DNA from: Robertmurraya kyonggiensis
GTDB taxonomy: Bacteria; Bacillota; Bacilli; Bacillales; Cytobacillaceae
Assembly (NCBI RefSeq): GCF_005116465.1
Contig: NZ_SWBM01000001.1
Span: 372,001 to 436,000, forward strand
Direction: 5' to 3'
Length of the DNA stretch: 64,000 bases
In this document: positions 10,073 through 19,355 of the stretch, in pieces
Layout: the number at the start of each line of letters is the position of its first letter
Position numbering within the stretch: position 1 is the first letter of the stretch
The notes under the pieces: model-generated
Seen by the model: the letters and a program-made list of their open reading frames with translations, nothing else
Databases searched by the model: none
Told to the model about the DNA's origin: nothing
Program-made: the position numbers and the translations under genes

Positions 10073-11308
10073 ATGTTACAGATGAAAAGTTATTTAAAAG
10101 CCTACCATCCAATCGTCCATTTATTATTATTGGGTACTATATTCATTAGCTTAACAAGCTCAATGAGTGTAATATACTTGCCAATTTATTTGATGAATTC
10201 AGCAAAACTTGATCCTATTACTCTTGGATTTATAGTTGGCGCAGGTGCATTGACAGCTACAATCGGTGGGTTTTTAGGGGGAACGCTTTCAGATTTTTTT
10301 GGTAGAAATCGTTTAATGCGAGGCACCTTAATCGTGTTAGGTTTTATATTTATAGGATTCATATTTACCAGTAACACAATATTTTTATTTATATTAAATT
10401 CTCTTCGAGGGCTATTCTCAACTTTTTTCTTGGCAATTTCCAAAGCACTTATAGCGGATCTAACACCAAAAGAAAAAAGGTTTAGAGTGTTTTCCGACCG
10501 TTATATGGCTTGGAACATAGGATATTCTGTCGGTCCAATTATTGGGACAGTATTAGGAGTAGCAGGAAATAAGATAGCTTTTATCCTTACAGCAGTAATA
10601 TATTTGAGCTATTTTCTTCTAATGAGTGTTCTAACTAGATTCATCACAAAAAGTGAACAAAATGAAAAAATATCTGAAAAAATAACATTTTCACAGGCTT
10701 GGATTGTATTTAGAAATGATAAGGTACTACTTTTATTTATTATAGGAAGTACTTTATTTACAGCAGTACATGCTGAGATGTCCGTTACCTTTTCACAATA
10801 TCTAAAAATGAACTTCACTGATGGTGTTAAATTTTTTGGATACCTAATGAGTATAAATGGAATTACGGTTATTTTGACTCAAGTATTTATTTCTAGGTGG
10901 TCGGAAAGGTTTGGAATTTTATATCGAATAGCACTAGGTGGGGTGTTATTTGCAATAGGGGAAGTAGGTTTTGCATTTTCAAATAGTTGGATGGGATTAA
11001 TCATTTCAATGATTATTTTCACTTTCGGAGAAATTTTAATTATTCCTTCCGAATATGCTCAAATAGATGAGATTACACCATATGGCATGAGGGGCATGTA
11101 TTATGGTGCACAAGGTTTCAGTGAAATTGGTAATTTTATTGGGCCGTGGTTTGGAGGAATATTATTACATTCTTTTGGCGGGAAGATTATGTTTCTTACA
11201 TTTTCAATGTTTTCATTATTAAGTATTGCTTTTTATTTCTGGGGACGTAAACTTCACCTGAGTAAACAGACGTTTTTAAATAAAAGCAGTACAATTAAGT
11301 CTTCATAA
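10073..11308 (+). CDS. MFS transporter
   Basis: This is a 411-residue major facilitator with 12 predicted helices. The loop 2-3 signature appears as GGTLSDFFGRNRLMR and a weaker copy in the second half as SRWSERFG. Its overall look is that of MdtG/YttB-like drug efflux carriers, but the substrate is not evident. I chose the ATG at 10073 because AAGGAG lies six bases before it; an ATG 18 bases upstream has no such site. No partner gene is adjacent; the neighbourhood downstream is decayed DNA. Confidence 0.85.
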   Translation: MLQMKSYLKAYHPIVHLLLLGTIFISLTSSMSVIYLPIYLMNSAKLDPITLGFIVGAGALTATIGGFLGGTLSDFFGRNRLMRGTLIVLGFIFIGFIFTSNTIFLFILNSLRGLFSTFFLAISKALIADLTPKEKRFRVFSDRYMAWNIGYSVGPIIGTVLGVAGNKIAFILTAVIYLSYFLLMSVLTRFITKSEQNEKISEKITFSQAWIVFRNDKVLLLFIIGSTLFTAVHAEMSVTFSQYLKMNFTDGVKFFGYLMSINGITVILTQVFISRWSERFGILYRIALGGVLFAIGEVGFAFSNSWMGLIISMIIFTFGEILIIPSEYAQIDEITPYGMRGMYYGAQGFSEIGNFIGPWFGGILLHSFGGKIMFLTFSMFSLLSIAFYFWGRKLHLSKQTFLNKSSTIKSS

Positions 11309-11389
11309 ATAAAAGATTTATCTATAAATTTATTATAGTAAGTATTATTCCAATGGTAACCATTAAACAATACTAAACCAAAACGCTTG

Positions 11390-11730
11390 TGATATAGAAC
11401 TATATAAAAAGAATAAGCCTGGAGGTTTCGTTTCGAGCTTGGATATCATTCTTTATGATGATGGTCTAGCTAGTATTGATATGGCAATTGTTCAAGAAAA
11501 TTTTCGAGGGTCAGGGCTAGGGTAGGAATTGATTTCTCATTGTTTAAACAATATTCAAATAGTTTATCCATTATATTAATTGACACTGTCCGAGGAAAGC
11601 TATTATATGGAAAATTTGGGTTTAAAGTAGTAAGTAGTGTGTATAAGTACATAGGTAAATCAGTATCAAAAATCACACATAAAGAATATGAACAAGTAAA
11701 ACCTCGTAATCTATCATTGGGGAGATGTTG
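11390..11730 (+). pseudogene. Broken GNAT-family acetyltransferase
   Basis: Reading across stops and one frame change gives a GNAT-like series: a beta strand with SLDIILYDDGLASIDM, the acetyl-CoA loop NFRGSGLG followed by a stop, ELISHCLNN, and then in another frame TVRGKLLYGKFGFKVV, the usual YxxxGF end. At least two disabling changes are present. No functional product is expected. Confidence 0.6.
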
Positions 11731-11899
11731 ACTTGGGAGGGATGCGAGTTTGGAGACATTTTTCGGATAAAGTAAATATTTCAAAATTACACCTATAATT
11801 AAGGGCAAGGAAATGTAAGGTATATGAAATTTAGAAAAAATGAAAGGTTTCGTGAAATTATACTTGTATTTCTTTAAGACATTTATATTATAATGAGCC

Positions 11900-12015
11900 A
11901 CATCCGTAACGGGATAATGGATAAGCATGGAGGAGCCGTATGCTATGACCCGCACGTACGGATTTGTGAGAGGTGCATGAAACCCTTCATGAGCCTAATC
12001 TATTACTGGCTAATA
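11900..12015 (+). mobile_element. 3' end of a group II intron (domains V-VI), remnant
   Basis: GAGCCGTATGC at 11934-11944 pairs with GCACGTACGG a few bases later, leaving the two-base CG bulge and an AGC next to the lower helix, as in group II domain V. A domain VI-like hairpin and a CTAAT end follow (about 11970-12005). The upper domain V loop is shorter than normal and no reverse transcriptase gene or 5' part is present, so this is a dead 3' fragment. The call is by shape and needs a covariance search. Confidence 0.5.
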
Positions 12016-12224
12016 GTGGGTTCAACCTATTACAAGTCTGGAATTATGTTGAGTTGGAACGAATTAAGGATACCTCTCCTAGATTCAAATATATATGTCA
12101 AATAGAATCAAGGATAGAGTAGGAATTTCTCTCTTTTTTATTCATCTATATAAATATTTGCAGAATTTGTTATATTTTATTCTTAAACCAATGGAATAAT
12201 AATTGGGTTGTGTGAGAAAAAAAG

Positions 12225-12432
12225 ACCACTTGCCACCATCTTGCTAACACATTTGCTAACATACTTATTTTTCTGAGCTTAACTTATTTAACTGATTTGA
12301 TTTTGAACCCCTAAAATTCCAGACTCAGCAGCACTAAATAGACTTATTTAACTCAGTTTAACTCAATTGATTTTGATGATTAAGATTGACAGGGTGGGGG
12401 TCGGGGTTCAAGTCCCTCACAGGTCATCAAAT
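12225..12432 (+). repeat. Possible integration scar: short repeats and tRNA 3'-end-like fragment
   Basis: Two copies of TTGCTAACA sit at about 12240-12260 and two similar blocks with CTTATTTAACT lie at about 12290 and 12343. At 12399-12431 a GGGGTTCAAGTCCC T-arm-like element is followed by an acceptor-like tail, with no 5' half of a tRNA. Integrative elements often leave just the 3' end of a tRNA gene. The T stem is only four pairs and the end is not CCA, so this is a remnant at best. Confidence 0.35.
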
Positions 12433-12433
12433 T

Positions 12434-12479
12434 AAAAAGGCTCAAATCCTTGTTTGTCAGGGATTTGGGCCTTTTTTGT
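12434..12479 (+). terminator. Rho-independent terminator
   Basis: A strong hairpin (AAGGCTCAAATCC against GGATTTGGGCCTT) is followed by T6. It directly follows the tRNA-3'-like fragment. Confidence 0.85.
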
Positions 12480-12571
12480 TTTGCATATTTAATGATGATT
12501 GAGCGGGTTGATAACATTTAGTTAATGGCTTTTGAGCCTATTATTCATTGGGGGTAGCGTGTTTATCTTTA

Positions 12572-13144
12572 TCAAGTATTCACAGAACTAGAATTTTTGT
12601 TACTTCCAGAACCTTGACTCCAAGGCGTTCCAAGGAAAGGAAGTGCCCAGCGATCTAGTCCGTACCATCCAGCATTTTTCCATGCTAGGACAAGCCATGT
12701 AGCAAGTATAAACAAAATTGGATTTGTGCTTAGAGTTCCAGCAAATAGGAAGCTAACATTCATTAGTCCCCCGAAAAATGCTGCGAGACCTGTCAATAAT
12801 CCGAGAATAAGTCCTAATCCAACAAGCAACTCACCATAAGCTACCATAAAGGCAAATATCTTGGCATTAGGAAGCACAAATGTTTCTAAAAACTGGGCAT
12901 ACCAGCCGCCGACGTCTGTTCCTGCTTCAGCTTTTGCCAAAGCCCCGTTGATAAATCCTTGTAAAGCTCCACCAGCATTTTCCCCTGTCCACGCATCAGC
13001 AGTAATTTTCCCCCAACCTGCCTTAAGCCAAGAGTAACCGACATATAAGCGAACAATAAGCCAAATCAATGCCGCCTTTGTACTAGAAAATAAAAATCGT
13101 GATACAGGATTTTCGGGAATTGTAATGAATTTCTCGTTTGCCAT
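12572..13144 (-). CDS. DoxX-family membrane protein
   Basis: This 190-residue protein has four hydrophobic segments. The start RLYVGYSWLKAGWGKI and the middle VAYGELLVGLGLILGLLTGLAAFFGG are typical of DoxX/thiosulfate:quinone oxidoreductase-like proteins. The biochemical role in Bacillaceae is unclear; quinone-linked redox is a family-level guess. I chose the inner ATG (MANEKF) because AAAGGAGG lies nine bases before it. The longer frame up to 13216 has a low-complexity Ile run and no ribosome site. It is divergent from deoR. Confidence 0.85.
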   Translation of the reverse strand: MANEKFITIPENPVSRFLFSSTKAALIWLIVRLYVGYSWLKAGWGKITADAWTGENAGGALQGFINGALAKAEAGTDVGGWYAQFLETFVLPNAKIFAFMVAYGELLVGLGLILGLLTGLAAFFGGLMNVSFLFAGTLSTNPILFILATWLVLAWKNAGWYGLDRWALPFLGTPWSQGSGSNKNSSSVNT

Positions 13145-13475
13145 GGGCGATAACCTCCTTTGTAAAATTCGGAATATTATTATAATTATTATAGGTTTAA
13201 ATAAGTCAATATTCAACGGATATAGGAATATAACTACTTGAACCTAACGTTATAAGTGTTTAGTATTTTCATCAATTAAAGCAGAATTCAAGTAATAGAA
13301 TTACATTTTTTCCAAAAAGATTTATCAAAATTTCATTTTGTGTACCTTTTTTGATAAAATATACTAAAAGTAACATTCAACAACCAAGATTATTACTTAT
13401 TTTAGATATATAGAAATGAACAAGAATCGCAGTTTTATTTCCAGTTCTATTAATAAATGATTATAGGGGATTACG
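13145..13475. promoter_or_regulatory. Divergent intergenic region doxX/deoR with inverted repeat
   Basis: There is no gene. A 10-base inverted repeat, TTTATCAAAA (13321-13330) and TTTTGATAAA (13349-13358), flanks an 18-base gap just ahead of a TATACT box at about 13360. It may be an operator for deoR or the DoxX gene; the binding protein is unknown. Confidence 0.4.
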
Positions 13476-14420
13476 ATGGAATACGAAAAACTTAACAAGG
13501 TTATCGAGGCAGCAAAACTTTACTATCTTCTTGATTACACTCAAAGTGATATTGCTAAAAAACTAGGAATTTCAAGACCAACTGTGTCACGATTGCTGCA
13601 GATAGCAAAAAGTGAAGGTATTGTTCAAATTAAAGTTAAGGATCATTCTGAAAATAGCGAAATATTGTCAAGTGAACTTGAACAAAAATTCAATTTAAAA
13701 AAAGCCATTGTTGTCCCAATACCCCAATATGAAGACCATGTCATTAAGAACTATCTTGGGGAAAAAACAGCACGATATCTTGAAGAAATTGTCAAGGATG
13801 GTGATGTTATAGGGGTTACTTGGGGAACAACGATATACAATGTAGCCGTTGAATTAAGGGAAAAGGCTTTGAAAGATGTAAAAGTGGTGCAATTAAAGGG
13901 TGGCGTCAGCCATTCTGAAAAACATACATATGCATCTGAAATTCTTTATTTATTTGGAAGGGCATTTAACACAACACCAACACATCTCCCACTTCCAGCC
14001 ATTGTAGATCATATTGTTGTGAAACAAGCAATGGAGGCTGATCGCCATATTAAAAAAGTGCTTGAGGTTGGCAAACAATCGAGTATTGCCGTTTTTACAT
14101 GTGGACCAGTAGAACAAAATTCATTGCTTTTCCAATTAGGCTACTTTACGGATGAGGAGCTGAAGATGATTTATTCAAAAGCTGTCGGGGACATATGTTC
14201 ACGATTCTTTGATGAAAATGGAGACGTATGTATTGATAGTTTAAATGAACGAACGCTGGGTCTTCCTTTATCTAGCTTTAAGGAGAAAGAATACTCTATT
14301 TTGGTCGCTGGAGGACCCAAAAAAATAAATGCTATTCATGGAGCTTTAAAAGGCAAATATGCTAATGTTTTGGTGACTGACGAATATACGGCACAGTTCC
14401 TGTTGGATTTAGAAAAATAG
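13476..14420 (+). CDS. deoR: Deoxyribonucleoside regulator DeoR (SorC family)
   Basis: This is a 314-residue regulator with an N-terminal helix-turn-helix (residues about 18-45, TQSDIAKKLGISRPTVSRLLQ) and a C-terminal sugar-binding domain (about 60-312) of the SorC type, as in B. subtilis DeoR. That protein is released from DNA by deoxyribose-5-phosphate. It sits just upstream of pdp-deoC-cdd-nupC with its own terminator, which matches its role as repressor of that operon. The ATG lies eight bases after TAGGGGAT. Confidence 0.92.
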   Translation: MEYEKLNKVIEAAKLYYLLDYTQSDIAKKLGISRPTVSRLLQIAKSEGIVQIKVKDHSENSEILSSELEQKFNLKKAIVVPIPQYEDHVIKNYLGEKTARYLEEIVKDGDVIGVTWGTTIYNVAVELREKALKDVKVVQLKGGVSHSEKHTYASEILYLFGRAFNTTPTHLPLPAIVDHIVVKQAMEADRHIKKVLEVGKQSSIAVFTCGPVEQNSLLFQLGYFTDEELKMIYSKAVGDICSRFFDENGDVCIDSLNERTLGLPLSSFKEKEYSILVAGGPKKINAIHGALKGKYANVLVTDEYTAQFLLDLEK

Positions 14421-14439
14421 TACTATAAATATTAATACG

Positions 14440-14484
14440 AAAAGGGCTAACAGACCATTTTAGAAATGGCGTTAGCCCTTTTTA
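14440..14484 (+). terminator. Rho-independent terminator after deoR
   Basis: AAAGGGCTAAC pairs with GTTAGCCCTTT, with an inner CCATTT/AAATGG stem, and a T run follows. Confidence 0.9.
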
Positions 14485-14579
14485 TGTATAAAAATTGAAA
14501 AAGGAATGGACTATTAGACTTAAAAAAATGAATTTTTTAAAAAAAGAGAATTATAGAACTTTACATTTGTTCAAATTTA

Positions 14580-14636
14580 TTTTTACATATGTAAAAAATT
14601 CATGGTATAGTGGATTTATAAAGAAAACGCTTTAAC
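14580..14636 (+). promoter_or_regulatory. Promoter of the nucleoside operon with palindromic operator and cre-like site
   Basis: A -35 box TTTACA (14582-14587) and a -10 box TATAGT (14606-14611) are 18 bases apart. The -35 is embedded in a perfect 18-base palindrome, TTTTTACATATGTAAAAA (14580-14597), a likely repressor site. Downstream of the -10, AAGAAAACGCTTTAA (about 14620-14634) resembles a CcpA cre site. Repression by DeoR and by CcpA is known for the B. subtilis operon; assigning the palindrome to DeoR here is inference. Confidence 0.65.
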
Positions 14637-14699
14637 GGCTGCATGCATGTAAATGTCTCAATGTTTAATAGAATCTTTCCACATATAGGAGGAAATCAG

Positions 14700-16001
14700 A
14701 TGAGAATGGTAGATGTTATCGCAAAAAAAAGGGACGGACAAGAACTAACTAAAACGGAAATTCAATTTGTGATTGATGGATATACAAAAGATGATATTCC
14801 TGACTACCAAATGTCTGCATTTTCCATGGCGGTCTTCTTTCAAGGGATGACAAAGGAAGAACGAGTATATTTGACAGAAGCCATGGTCAAATCTGGAGAA
14901 CAAATTGACTTAAGCGCAATTGAGGGAATCAAAGTTGATAAGCATAGTACTGGCGGTGTAGGCGATACAACTACGCTCGTTTTAGGACCATTAGTTGCCT
15001 CAGTAGGGGCTCCTGTTGCAAAAATGTCTGGTAGAGGTCTGGGACATACTGGAGGTACCATTGATAAATTAGAATCCGTAAAAGGATTTCACGTTGAAAT
15101 TACGAACGATGAATTTATTCATTTAATGAATACGAATAAAATAGCGGTTATCGGTCAGAGTGAAAATCTGACTCCTGCAGATAAGAAATTATATGCACTT
15201 CGTGACGTAACCTCAACTGTTGATTCTGTACCATTAATCGCCAGTTCGATTATGAGTAAAAAAATTGCAGCCGGTGCTGATGCGATTGTCTTGGATGTTA
15301 AAACAGGCAGTGGCGCATTTATGAAAAGCCTAGAAGATGCGAAAGAATTAGCTCAAGCAATGGTTGAAATTGGAAATGGCGTGGGACGTAAAACGAAGGC
15401 AATTATTTCTGATATGAGTCAGCCGCTAGGGTACGCAGTTGGTAATGCTTTAGAGGTAAAAGAGGCCATTGATACATTAAGTGGCCATGGACCAAAGGAT
15501 TTACACGAATTATGTTTAACTCTTGGTAGCCATATGGTTGTTCTCGCAAATAAAGCTTCTAATATGGAACAAGCTCGTGAAATGTTAGAAGAATCCATTC
15601 GAAATGGTAAAGCACTTGAAAGCTTTAAGACATTTTTACAAGCTCAAGGTGGAGACGCTTCAGTTGTAGATGACCCTTCTAAATTGCCTACTGCTCAGTA
15701 CATGATAGAAGTTCCTGCAACTGAATCCGGTTATGTGGCTGAGATTACAGCAGAAATGATTGGAGTCGCAGCAATGATGTTAGGTGCCGGAAGACTAACG
15801 AAAGAATCTGAAATTGATTTGGCAGTCGGCATTGTTCTTCATAAAAAAGTTGGGGATTTTGTGAATGAAGGAGAATCTATTGTCACAATCCACAGCAATA
15901 ACGAGAATGTATCAGATGTAATTGACAAAATCCGTGCGGCCTATAAATTTTCAAGTGAAAACATTTCTGCACCAATACTTATATACACAGAAATTCAATA
16001 G
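14700..16001 (+). CDS. pdp: Pyrimidine-nucleoside phosphorylase
   Basis: This 433-residue cytosolic enzyme splits uridine, thymidine and deoxyuridine with phosphate into base and (deoxy)ribose-1-phosphate. The family signature KHSTGGVGD is at residues 81-89, followed by the phosphate- and nucleoside-binding [15 protein letters not shown]. The length matches B. subtilis Pdp. The start ATG at 14700 has AGGAGG eight bases before it; the frame extends 57 bases further upstream without a site. It is the first gene of pdp-deoC-cdd-nupC. Confidence 0.96.
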   Translation: MRMVDVIAKKRDGQELTKTEIQFVIDGYTKDDIPDYQMSAFSMAVFFQGMTKEERVYLTEAMVKSGEQIDLSAIEGIKVDKHSTGGVGDTTTLVLGPLVASVGAPVAKMSGRGLGHTGGTIDKLESVKGFHVEITNDEFIHLMNTNKIAVIGQSENLTPADKKLYALRDVTSTVDSVPLIASSIMSKKIAAGADAIVLDVKTGSGAFMKSLEDAKELAQAMVEIGNGVGRKTKAIISDMSQPLGYAVGNALEVKEAIDTLSGHGPKDLHELCLTLGSHMVVLANKASNMEQAREMLEESIRNGKALESFKTFLQAQGGDASVVDDPSKLPTAQYMIEVPATESGYVAEITAEMIGVAAMMLGAGRLTKESEIDLAVGIVLHKKVGDFVNEGESIVTIHSNNENVSDVIDKIRAAYKFSSENISAPILIYTEIQ

Positions 16002-16020
16002 ATTGAAAGGAAGAATACAA

Positions 16021-16692
16021 ATGACACAAAACTTAGCAAAATTTATCGATCATACAATGTTGAAGGCGGAGGCAACGAAGGAGCAAATCCTAACATTAGT
16101 AGAAGAAGCAAAAGAATACAACTTTGCCTCCGTATGTGTTAACCCAACATGGGTTAAATTAGCAGCGTCTGAATTAAAAAATACGTCTGTTGATGTTTGT
16201 ACAGTAATCGGATTTCCACTTGGTGCAACGACATCAGAAGTCAAAGCCTTTGAAACGAAAAATGCGATTGAAAATGGAGCAACTGAGGTTGATATGGTTA
16301 TCAATATCGGTGCTTTAAAAGATAAAGACTATGCACTTGTAGAAGAAGATATCAAAGCTGTTGTTAATGAAGCAAAAGGAAAAGCTCTTACAAAAGTAAT
16401 CATTGAAACATCATTATTAACAAATGAAGAGAAGGTTAAAGCTTGTGAATTAGCCGTTTCTGCAGGCGCAGATTTCGTTAAAACATCAACTGGATTCTCA
16501 ACTGGTGGAGCAACGGTAGAAGACATTGCGCTGATGAGAAAAACAGTAGGACCTGATATTGGTGTGAAGGCATCAGGTGGAGTAAGAAGCCTAGCAGATA
16601 CCGAAGCTATGATTAAGGCTGGAGCAACTCGAATTGGTGCAAGTTCAGGTAAAGAAATCATTAATGGTCAGGTATCGAATTCTTCTTACTAA
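16021..16692 (+). CDS. deoC: Deoxyribose-phosphate aldolase
   Basis: This is a 223-residue class I aldolase that cleaves deoxyribose-5-phosphate into glyceraldehyde-3-phosphate and acetaldehyde. The Schiff-base lysine is Lys154 in [15 protein letters not shown], and catalytic Asp91 lies in EVDMVINIG. The length equals B. subtilis DeoC. The ATG at 16021 has GAAAGGAAG upstream; the open frame extends back into pdp but without a site. It lies 19 bases after pdp. Confidence 0.97.
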   Translation: MTQNLAKFIDHTMLKAEATKEQILTLVEEAKEYNFASVCVNPTWVKLAASELKNTSVDVCTVIGFPLGATTSEVKAFETKNAIENGATEVDMVINIGALKDKDYALVEEDIKAVVNEAKGKALTKVIIETSLLTNEEKVKACELAVSAGADFVKTSTGFSTGGATVEDIALMRKTVGPDIGVKASGGVRSLADTEAMIKAGATRIGASSGKEIINGQVSNSSY

Positions 16693-16703
16693 TTTTTAAA
16701 CTG

Positions 16704-16742
16704 CTTCTCTTGAGGTTGGTTCAAAGCGCGCCTCAAGAGAAG
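16704..16742 (+). other. Intercistronic hairpin between deoC and cdd
   Basis: A perfect 12-base inverted repeat (CTTCTCTTGAGG / CCTCAAGAGAAG) with a 15-base loop and no T run. It is not a terminator by shape; RNA processing or differential stability within the operon is a likely role. Confidence 0.6.
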
Positions 16743-16784
16743 AGCTTATACAAACAGGAAATTCAGAAGAACGGAGATTGAAAA

Positions 16785-17183
16785 ATGGAAATTAAGAAGT
16801 TAATTGATGAAGCTGTGGAAGCAAGGAATAAAGCCTATACACCTTATTCAAAATTCAAAGTTGGTGCAGCTGTTCTAACTAAGAATAATCATGTATTCCA
16901 AGGCTGCAATATCGAAAATGCTTCCTATGGGTTAACGAATTGTGCTGAAAGAACAGCCATTTTTAAAGCTGTATCTGAAGGTGAAAATGCGTTTGAAGCA
17001 ATTGCAATTGTAGGAGAAACAGATGGCCCTATATCACCTTGCGGTGCTTGTCGCCAGGTTATTGCAGAGTTCTGTGATGAAAACACGAAAATTATCTTAG
17101 CAAATCTAAAAGGGGAATATGTAGAAACTACTATTACAGAGTTGCTACCAGGATTTTTTTCATCTAAAGATTTAAAGAAATGA
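16785..17183 (+). CDS. cdd: Cytidine deaminase
   Basis: This 132-residue zinc enzyme deaminates cytidine and deoxycytidine to uridine and deoxyuridine, feeding pdp. The zinc ligands and catalytic Glu are visible: Cys53-Ala-Glu55 and Cys86-Gly-Ala-Cys89. The homotetrameric small form is normal for Bacillus. The ATG follows an ACGGAG-type site. In B. subtilis cdd lies elsewhere (near era), so its place inside the deo operon is a local arrangement. Confidence 0.96.
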   Translation: MEIKKLIDEAVEARNKAYTPYSKFKVGAAVLTKNNHVFQGCNIENASYGLTNCAERTAIFKAVSEGENAFEAIAIVGETDGPISPCGACRQVIAEFCDENTKIILANLKGEYVETTITELLPGFFSSKDLKK

Positions 17184-17244
17184 TTATTTATGTTTTTGTT
17201 GAAAGCGAATACAACCAAGAATTTATAACATGTTGGAGGAAATT

Positions 17245-18426
17245 ATGAATTACGTTATTTCAATTATAGGATTGTTAGTCGTATTTGGCCTAGCTTTTAT
17301 TGCGAGCAGTAACCGTAAAAATATAAAATACAAGCCGATATTAATCATGATCATTGTTCAAATTGCTTTTGCTGCATTACTATTAAACACGAAATTTGGC
17401 TTAATTGTTATTACAGGTATTTCAAACGTCTTTTCAAAATTACTAGAATATGCTGCAAGTGGAATTGATTTTGTTTTTGGTGGTATGGCAAACGAAGGAC
17501 AAGCACCATTCTTTTTAACGGTTCTTCTCCCAATCGTATTTATCTCAGTGTTAATTGGGATTTTTCAACATTTCAAAATACTCCCGTTTTTTATGAAAGC
17601 AATCGGTCTTCTTTTAAGCAAAATTAACGGGATGGGCAAATTAGAATCATATAACGCAGTAGCATCTGCCATGATCGGACAATCAGAAGTATTTATTACT
17701 GTTAAAAAACAAATTGGTCAGTTACCTCCTAATCGTTTGTACACACTATGTGCTTCCGCTATGTCGACAGTTTCTATGTCTATCGTCGGAGCATATATGA
17801 CAATGATCGAACCTAAATATGTTGTAGCAGCACTTGTTATTAACTTATTTGGTGGATTCATTATTACTTCGATTATCAATCCATATACGGTAGATGAAAA
17901 AGAAGATATCTTAGTTGTTCAAGAAGAGGAAAAACAATCTTTCTTTGAAATGCTAGGGGAATATATTCTAGATGGATTCAAAGTTGCGATTATCGTTGGT
18001 GCGATGTTAATTGGTTTTGTTGCATTAATGGCAGGAATCAATAACTTATTTGAACTTGTTTTCCAGATTTCATTCCAGGAAATATTAGGATACATCTTTG
18101 CGCCATTTGCATTTATCATGGGTGTTCCGTTATCGGAAGTTGTACAAGCCGGCGGTGTTATGGCAACGAAACTTGTAACGAATGAGTTTGTGGCGATGTT
18201 AGATTTAGTGGAAATCCAAGAAAACTTTAGCCAACGTACTTTAGGAATAATTTCAGTATTCTTAGTATCCTTTGCAAACTTTTCATCGATTGGAATTATC
18301 GCTGGAGCAGTGAAAGGACTAAACGAAAAACAAGGAAATGTAGTGGCAAAGTTTGGCTTAAAACTACTATATGGTGCAACATTAGTTAGTGTATTATCAT
18401 CAGTAATCGTAAGTTTTGTATTATAA
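17245..18426 (+). CDS. nupC: Concentrative nucleoside transporter NupC
   Basis: This 393-residue CNT-family proton/nucleoside symporter imports pyrimidine nucleosides. The family marks are the gate and core segments with [18 protein letters not shown], the central cytoplasmic loop rich in Glu (about residues 220-240), and [21 protein letters not shown] chose the ATG at 17245 with GGAGG at 17235-17239; the frame opens 15 bases earlier. It closes the pdp-deoC-cdd-nupC operon ahead of a terminator. B. subtilis has the same gene in dra-nupC-pdp but in a different order. Confidence 0.95.
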   Translation: MNYVISIIGLLVVFGLAFIASSNRKNIKYKPILIMIIVQIAFAALLLNTKFGLIVITGISNVFSKLLEYAASGIDFVFGGMANEGQAPFFLTVLLPIVFISVLIGIFQHFKILPFFMKAIGLLLSKINGMGKLESYNAVASAMIGQSEVFITVKKQIGQLPPNRLYTLCASAMSTVSMSIVGAYMTMIEPKYVVAALVINLFGGFIITSIINPYTVDEKEDILVVQEEEKQSFFEMLGEYILDGFKVAIIVGAMLIGFVALMAGINNLFELVFQISFQEILGYIFAPFAFIMGVPLSEVVQAGGVMATKLVTNEFVAMLDLVEIQENFSQRTLGIISVFLVSFANFSSIGIIAGAVKGLNEKQGNVVAKFGLKLLYGATLVSVLSSVIVSFVL

Positions 18427-18434
18427 TTGATACC

Positions 18435-18480
18435 GAAAAAGCACTTTCCATCTGAAAGGAGGGAAAATGCTTTTTCGCAT
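18435..18480 (+). terminator. Rho-independent terminator after nupC
   Basis: GAAAAAGCACTTTCC pairs with GGGAAAATGCTTTTTC around a short loop and is followed by a T-rich stretch. It ends the nucleoside operon. Confidence 0.85.
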
Positions 18481-18504
18481 TTTTACTCGGGAGGTGTGAC
18501 TGTT

Positions 18505-18534
18505 GTGGGAATTTTTTCACAACAAGTTATATGA
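18505..18534 (+). CDS. Possible nine-residue leader peptide coupled to the AmiS/UreI gene
   Basis: A GGGAGGTG site is followed by GTG and nine codons (MGIFSQQVI) ending in ATGA, which overlaps the ATG of the next gene by one base register. That gene has no ribosome site of its own at a good distance, so translation could be coupled. The evidence is geometry only. Confidence 0.35.
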   Translation: MGIFSQQVI

Positions 18535-19166
18535 ATTACGTAGGTATGTTTCTATCAGGCGCGGTACTTTTTTTGAACAGTCTTACCCTATTAGGCAGAG
18601 CCAGTCAAAAAAGTGTTGCATTTCTAAATATCATCGTTGGAGCGTTACAGATAATATTTCCAATCTATTTAATTGTTACTTCCAATCAGACCAATTGGGA
18701 TTTTTACAATAATGCAGCGATCTTCCTATTTGGATTAACCTTCTTATATGTAGGAGCAACAACATTAATGAATCTCGAAGGAAATGGGCTCGGTTGGTTC
18801 TCATTATGGGTTGCCATAGTTGCCATGGTTTATACGGCAACTTCCTTTATTCACTTTCACGACATTGTCACAGGATTAAATTGGGCAATGTGGGCATTTT
18901 TATGGGTTCTATTCTTTATCATTAACACGACAAATAAGAAAATTCACTCCTATGTAGGAATTGTAGCAATGATTCAATCATGGGTTACACTTACAATTCC
19001 AGCTATTCTCTTTTTCCTAGGTATTTCGAATATACCATTTGTGAATAGTGTGATGATTTGTGTACTCATCCTCTCTATCTTATATTTTGTCTTTAGTATA
19101 GTGAAACAGAGAATTTCATCCAAAAGCGAAATGTCACTATCCAACGATAGTAGAGTTGCTTCGTAA
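18531..19166 (+). CDS. AmiS/UreI-family acid-gated urea/amide channel
   Basis: This 211-residue protein has six to seven membrane helices, with the family pattern MNYVGMFLSGAVLFLNSL at the start and FLFGLTFLYVGATTLMN followed by WFSLWVAIVA in the middle. UreI and AmiS let urea or short amides cross the membrane passively. No urease or amidase gene is in this window, so the substrate enzyme must lie elsewhere. It is a one-gene unit between two terminators. Confidence 0.88.
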   Translation: MNYVGMFLSGAVLFLNSLTLLGRASQKSVAFLNIIVGALQIIFPIYLIVTSNQTNWDFYNNAAIFLFGLTFLYVGATTLMNLEGNGLGWFSLWVAIVAMVYTATSFIHFHDIVTGLNWAMWAFLWVLFFIINTTNKKIHSYVGIVAMIQSWVTLTIPAILFFLGISNIPFVNSVMICVLILSILYFVFSIVKQRISSKSEMSLSNDSRVAS

Positions 19167-19214
19167 AAGGGGCAAGCTATATTTGTACAATAGTGGGTTG
19201 GGCTTTTACTTTAT

Positions 19215-19252
19215 AAAAGGGTTTCTGCTGAATAGCGGGAGCCCTTCTATTT
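19215..19252 (+). terminator. Likely Rho-independent terminator
   Basis: AAGGGTTTCTGCT pairs with AGCGGGAGCCCTT with some wobble, followed by a weak T-rich stretch. Confidence 0.6.
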
Positions 19253-19355
19253 ATTGTGAGCTATTTTGTCTTATGAATTTTAAATAGCACTTCCAGCTAT
19301 AGGCATTTTTTACCTAAAGTAAGAATATAGTAGATTAAACTACTAATGGGGTGTT

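Noticed and set aside
11470-11955. 161-codon minus-strand frame
   Set aside because: It runs antisense over the broken acetyltransferase, with no ribosome site and no recognisable protein.
11893-12105. 70-codon plus-strand frame
   Set aside because: It overlies the group II intron-like RNA structure and resembles no protein.
12399-12431. A complete tRNA gene
   Set aside because: Only a T-arm-like 3' piece is present; no D arm, anticodon arm or 5' acceptor strand could be found.
16704-16742. Terminator between deoC and cdd
   Set aside because: The stem is strong but no T run follows, and the next genes belong to the same pathway.
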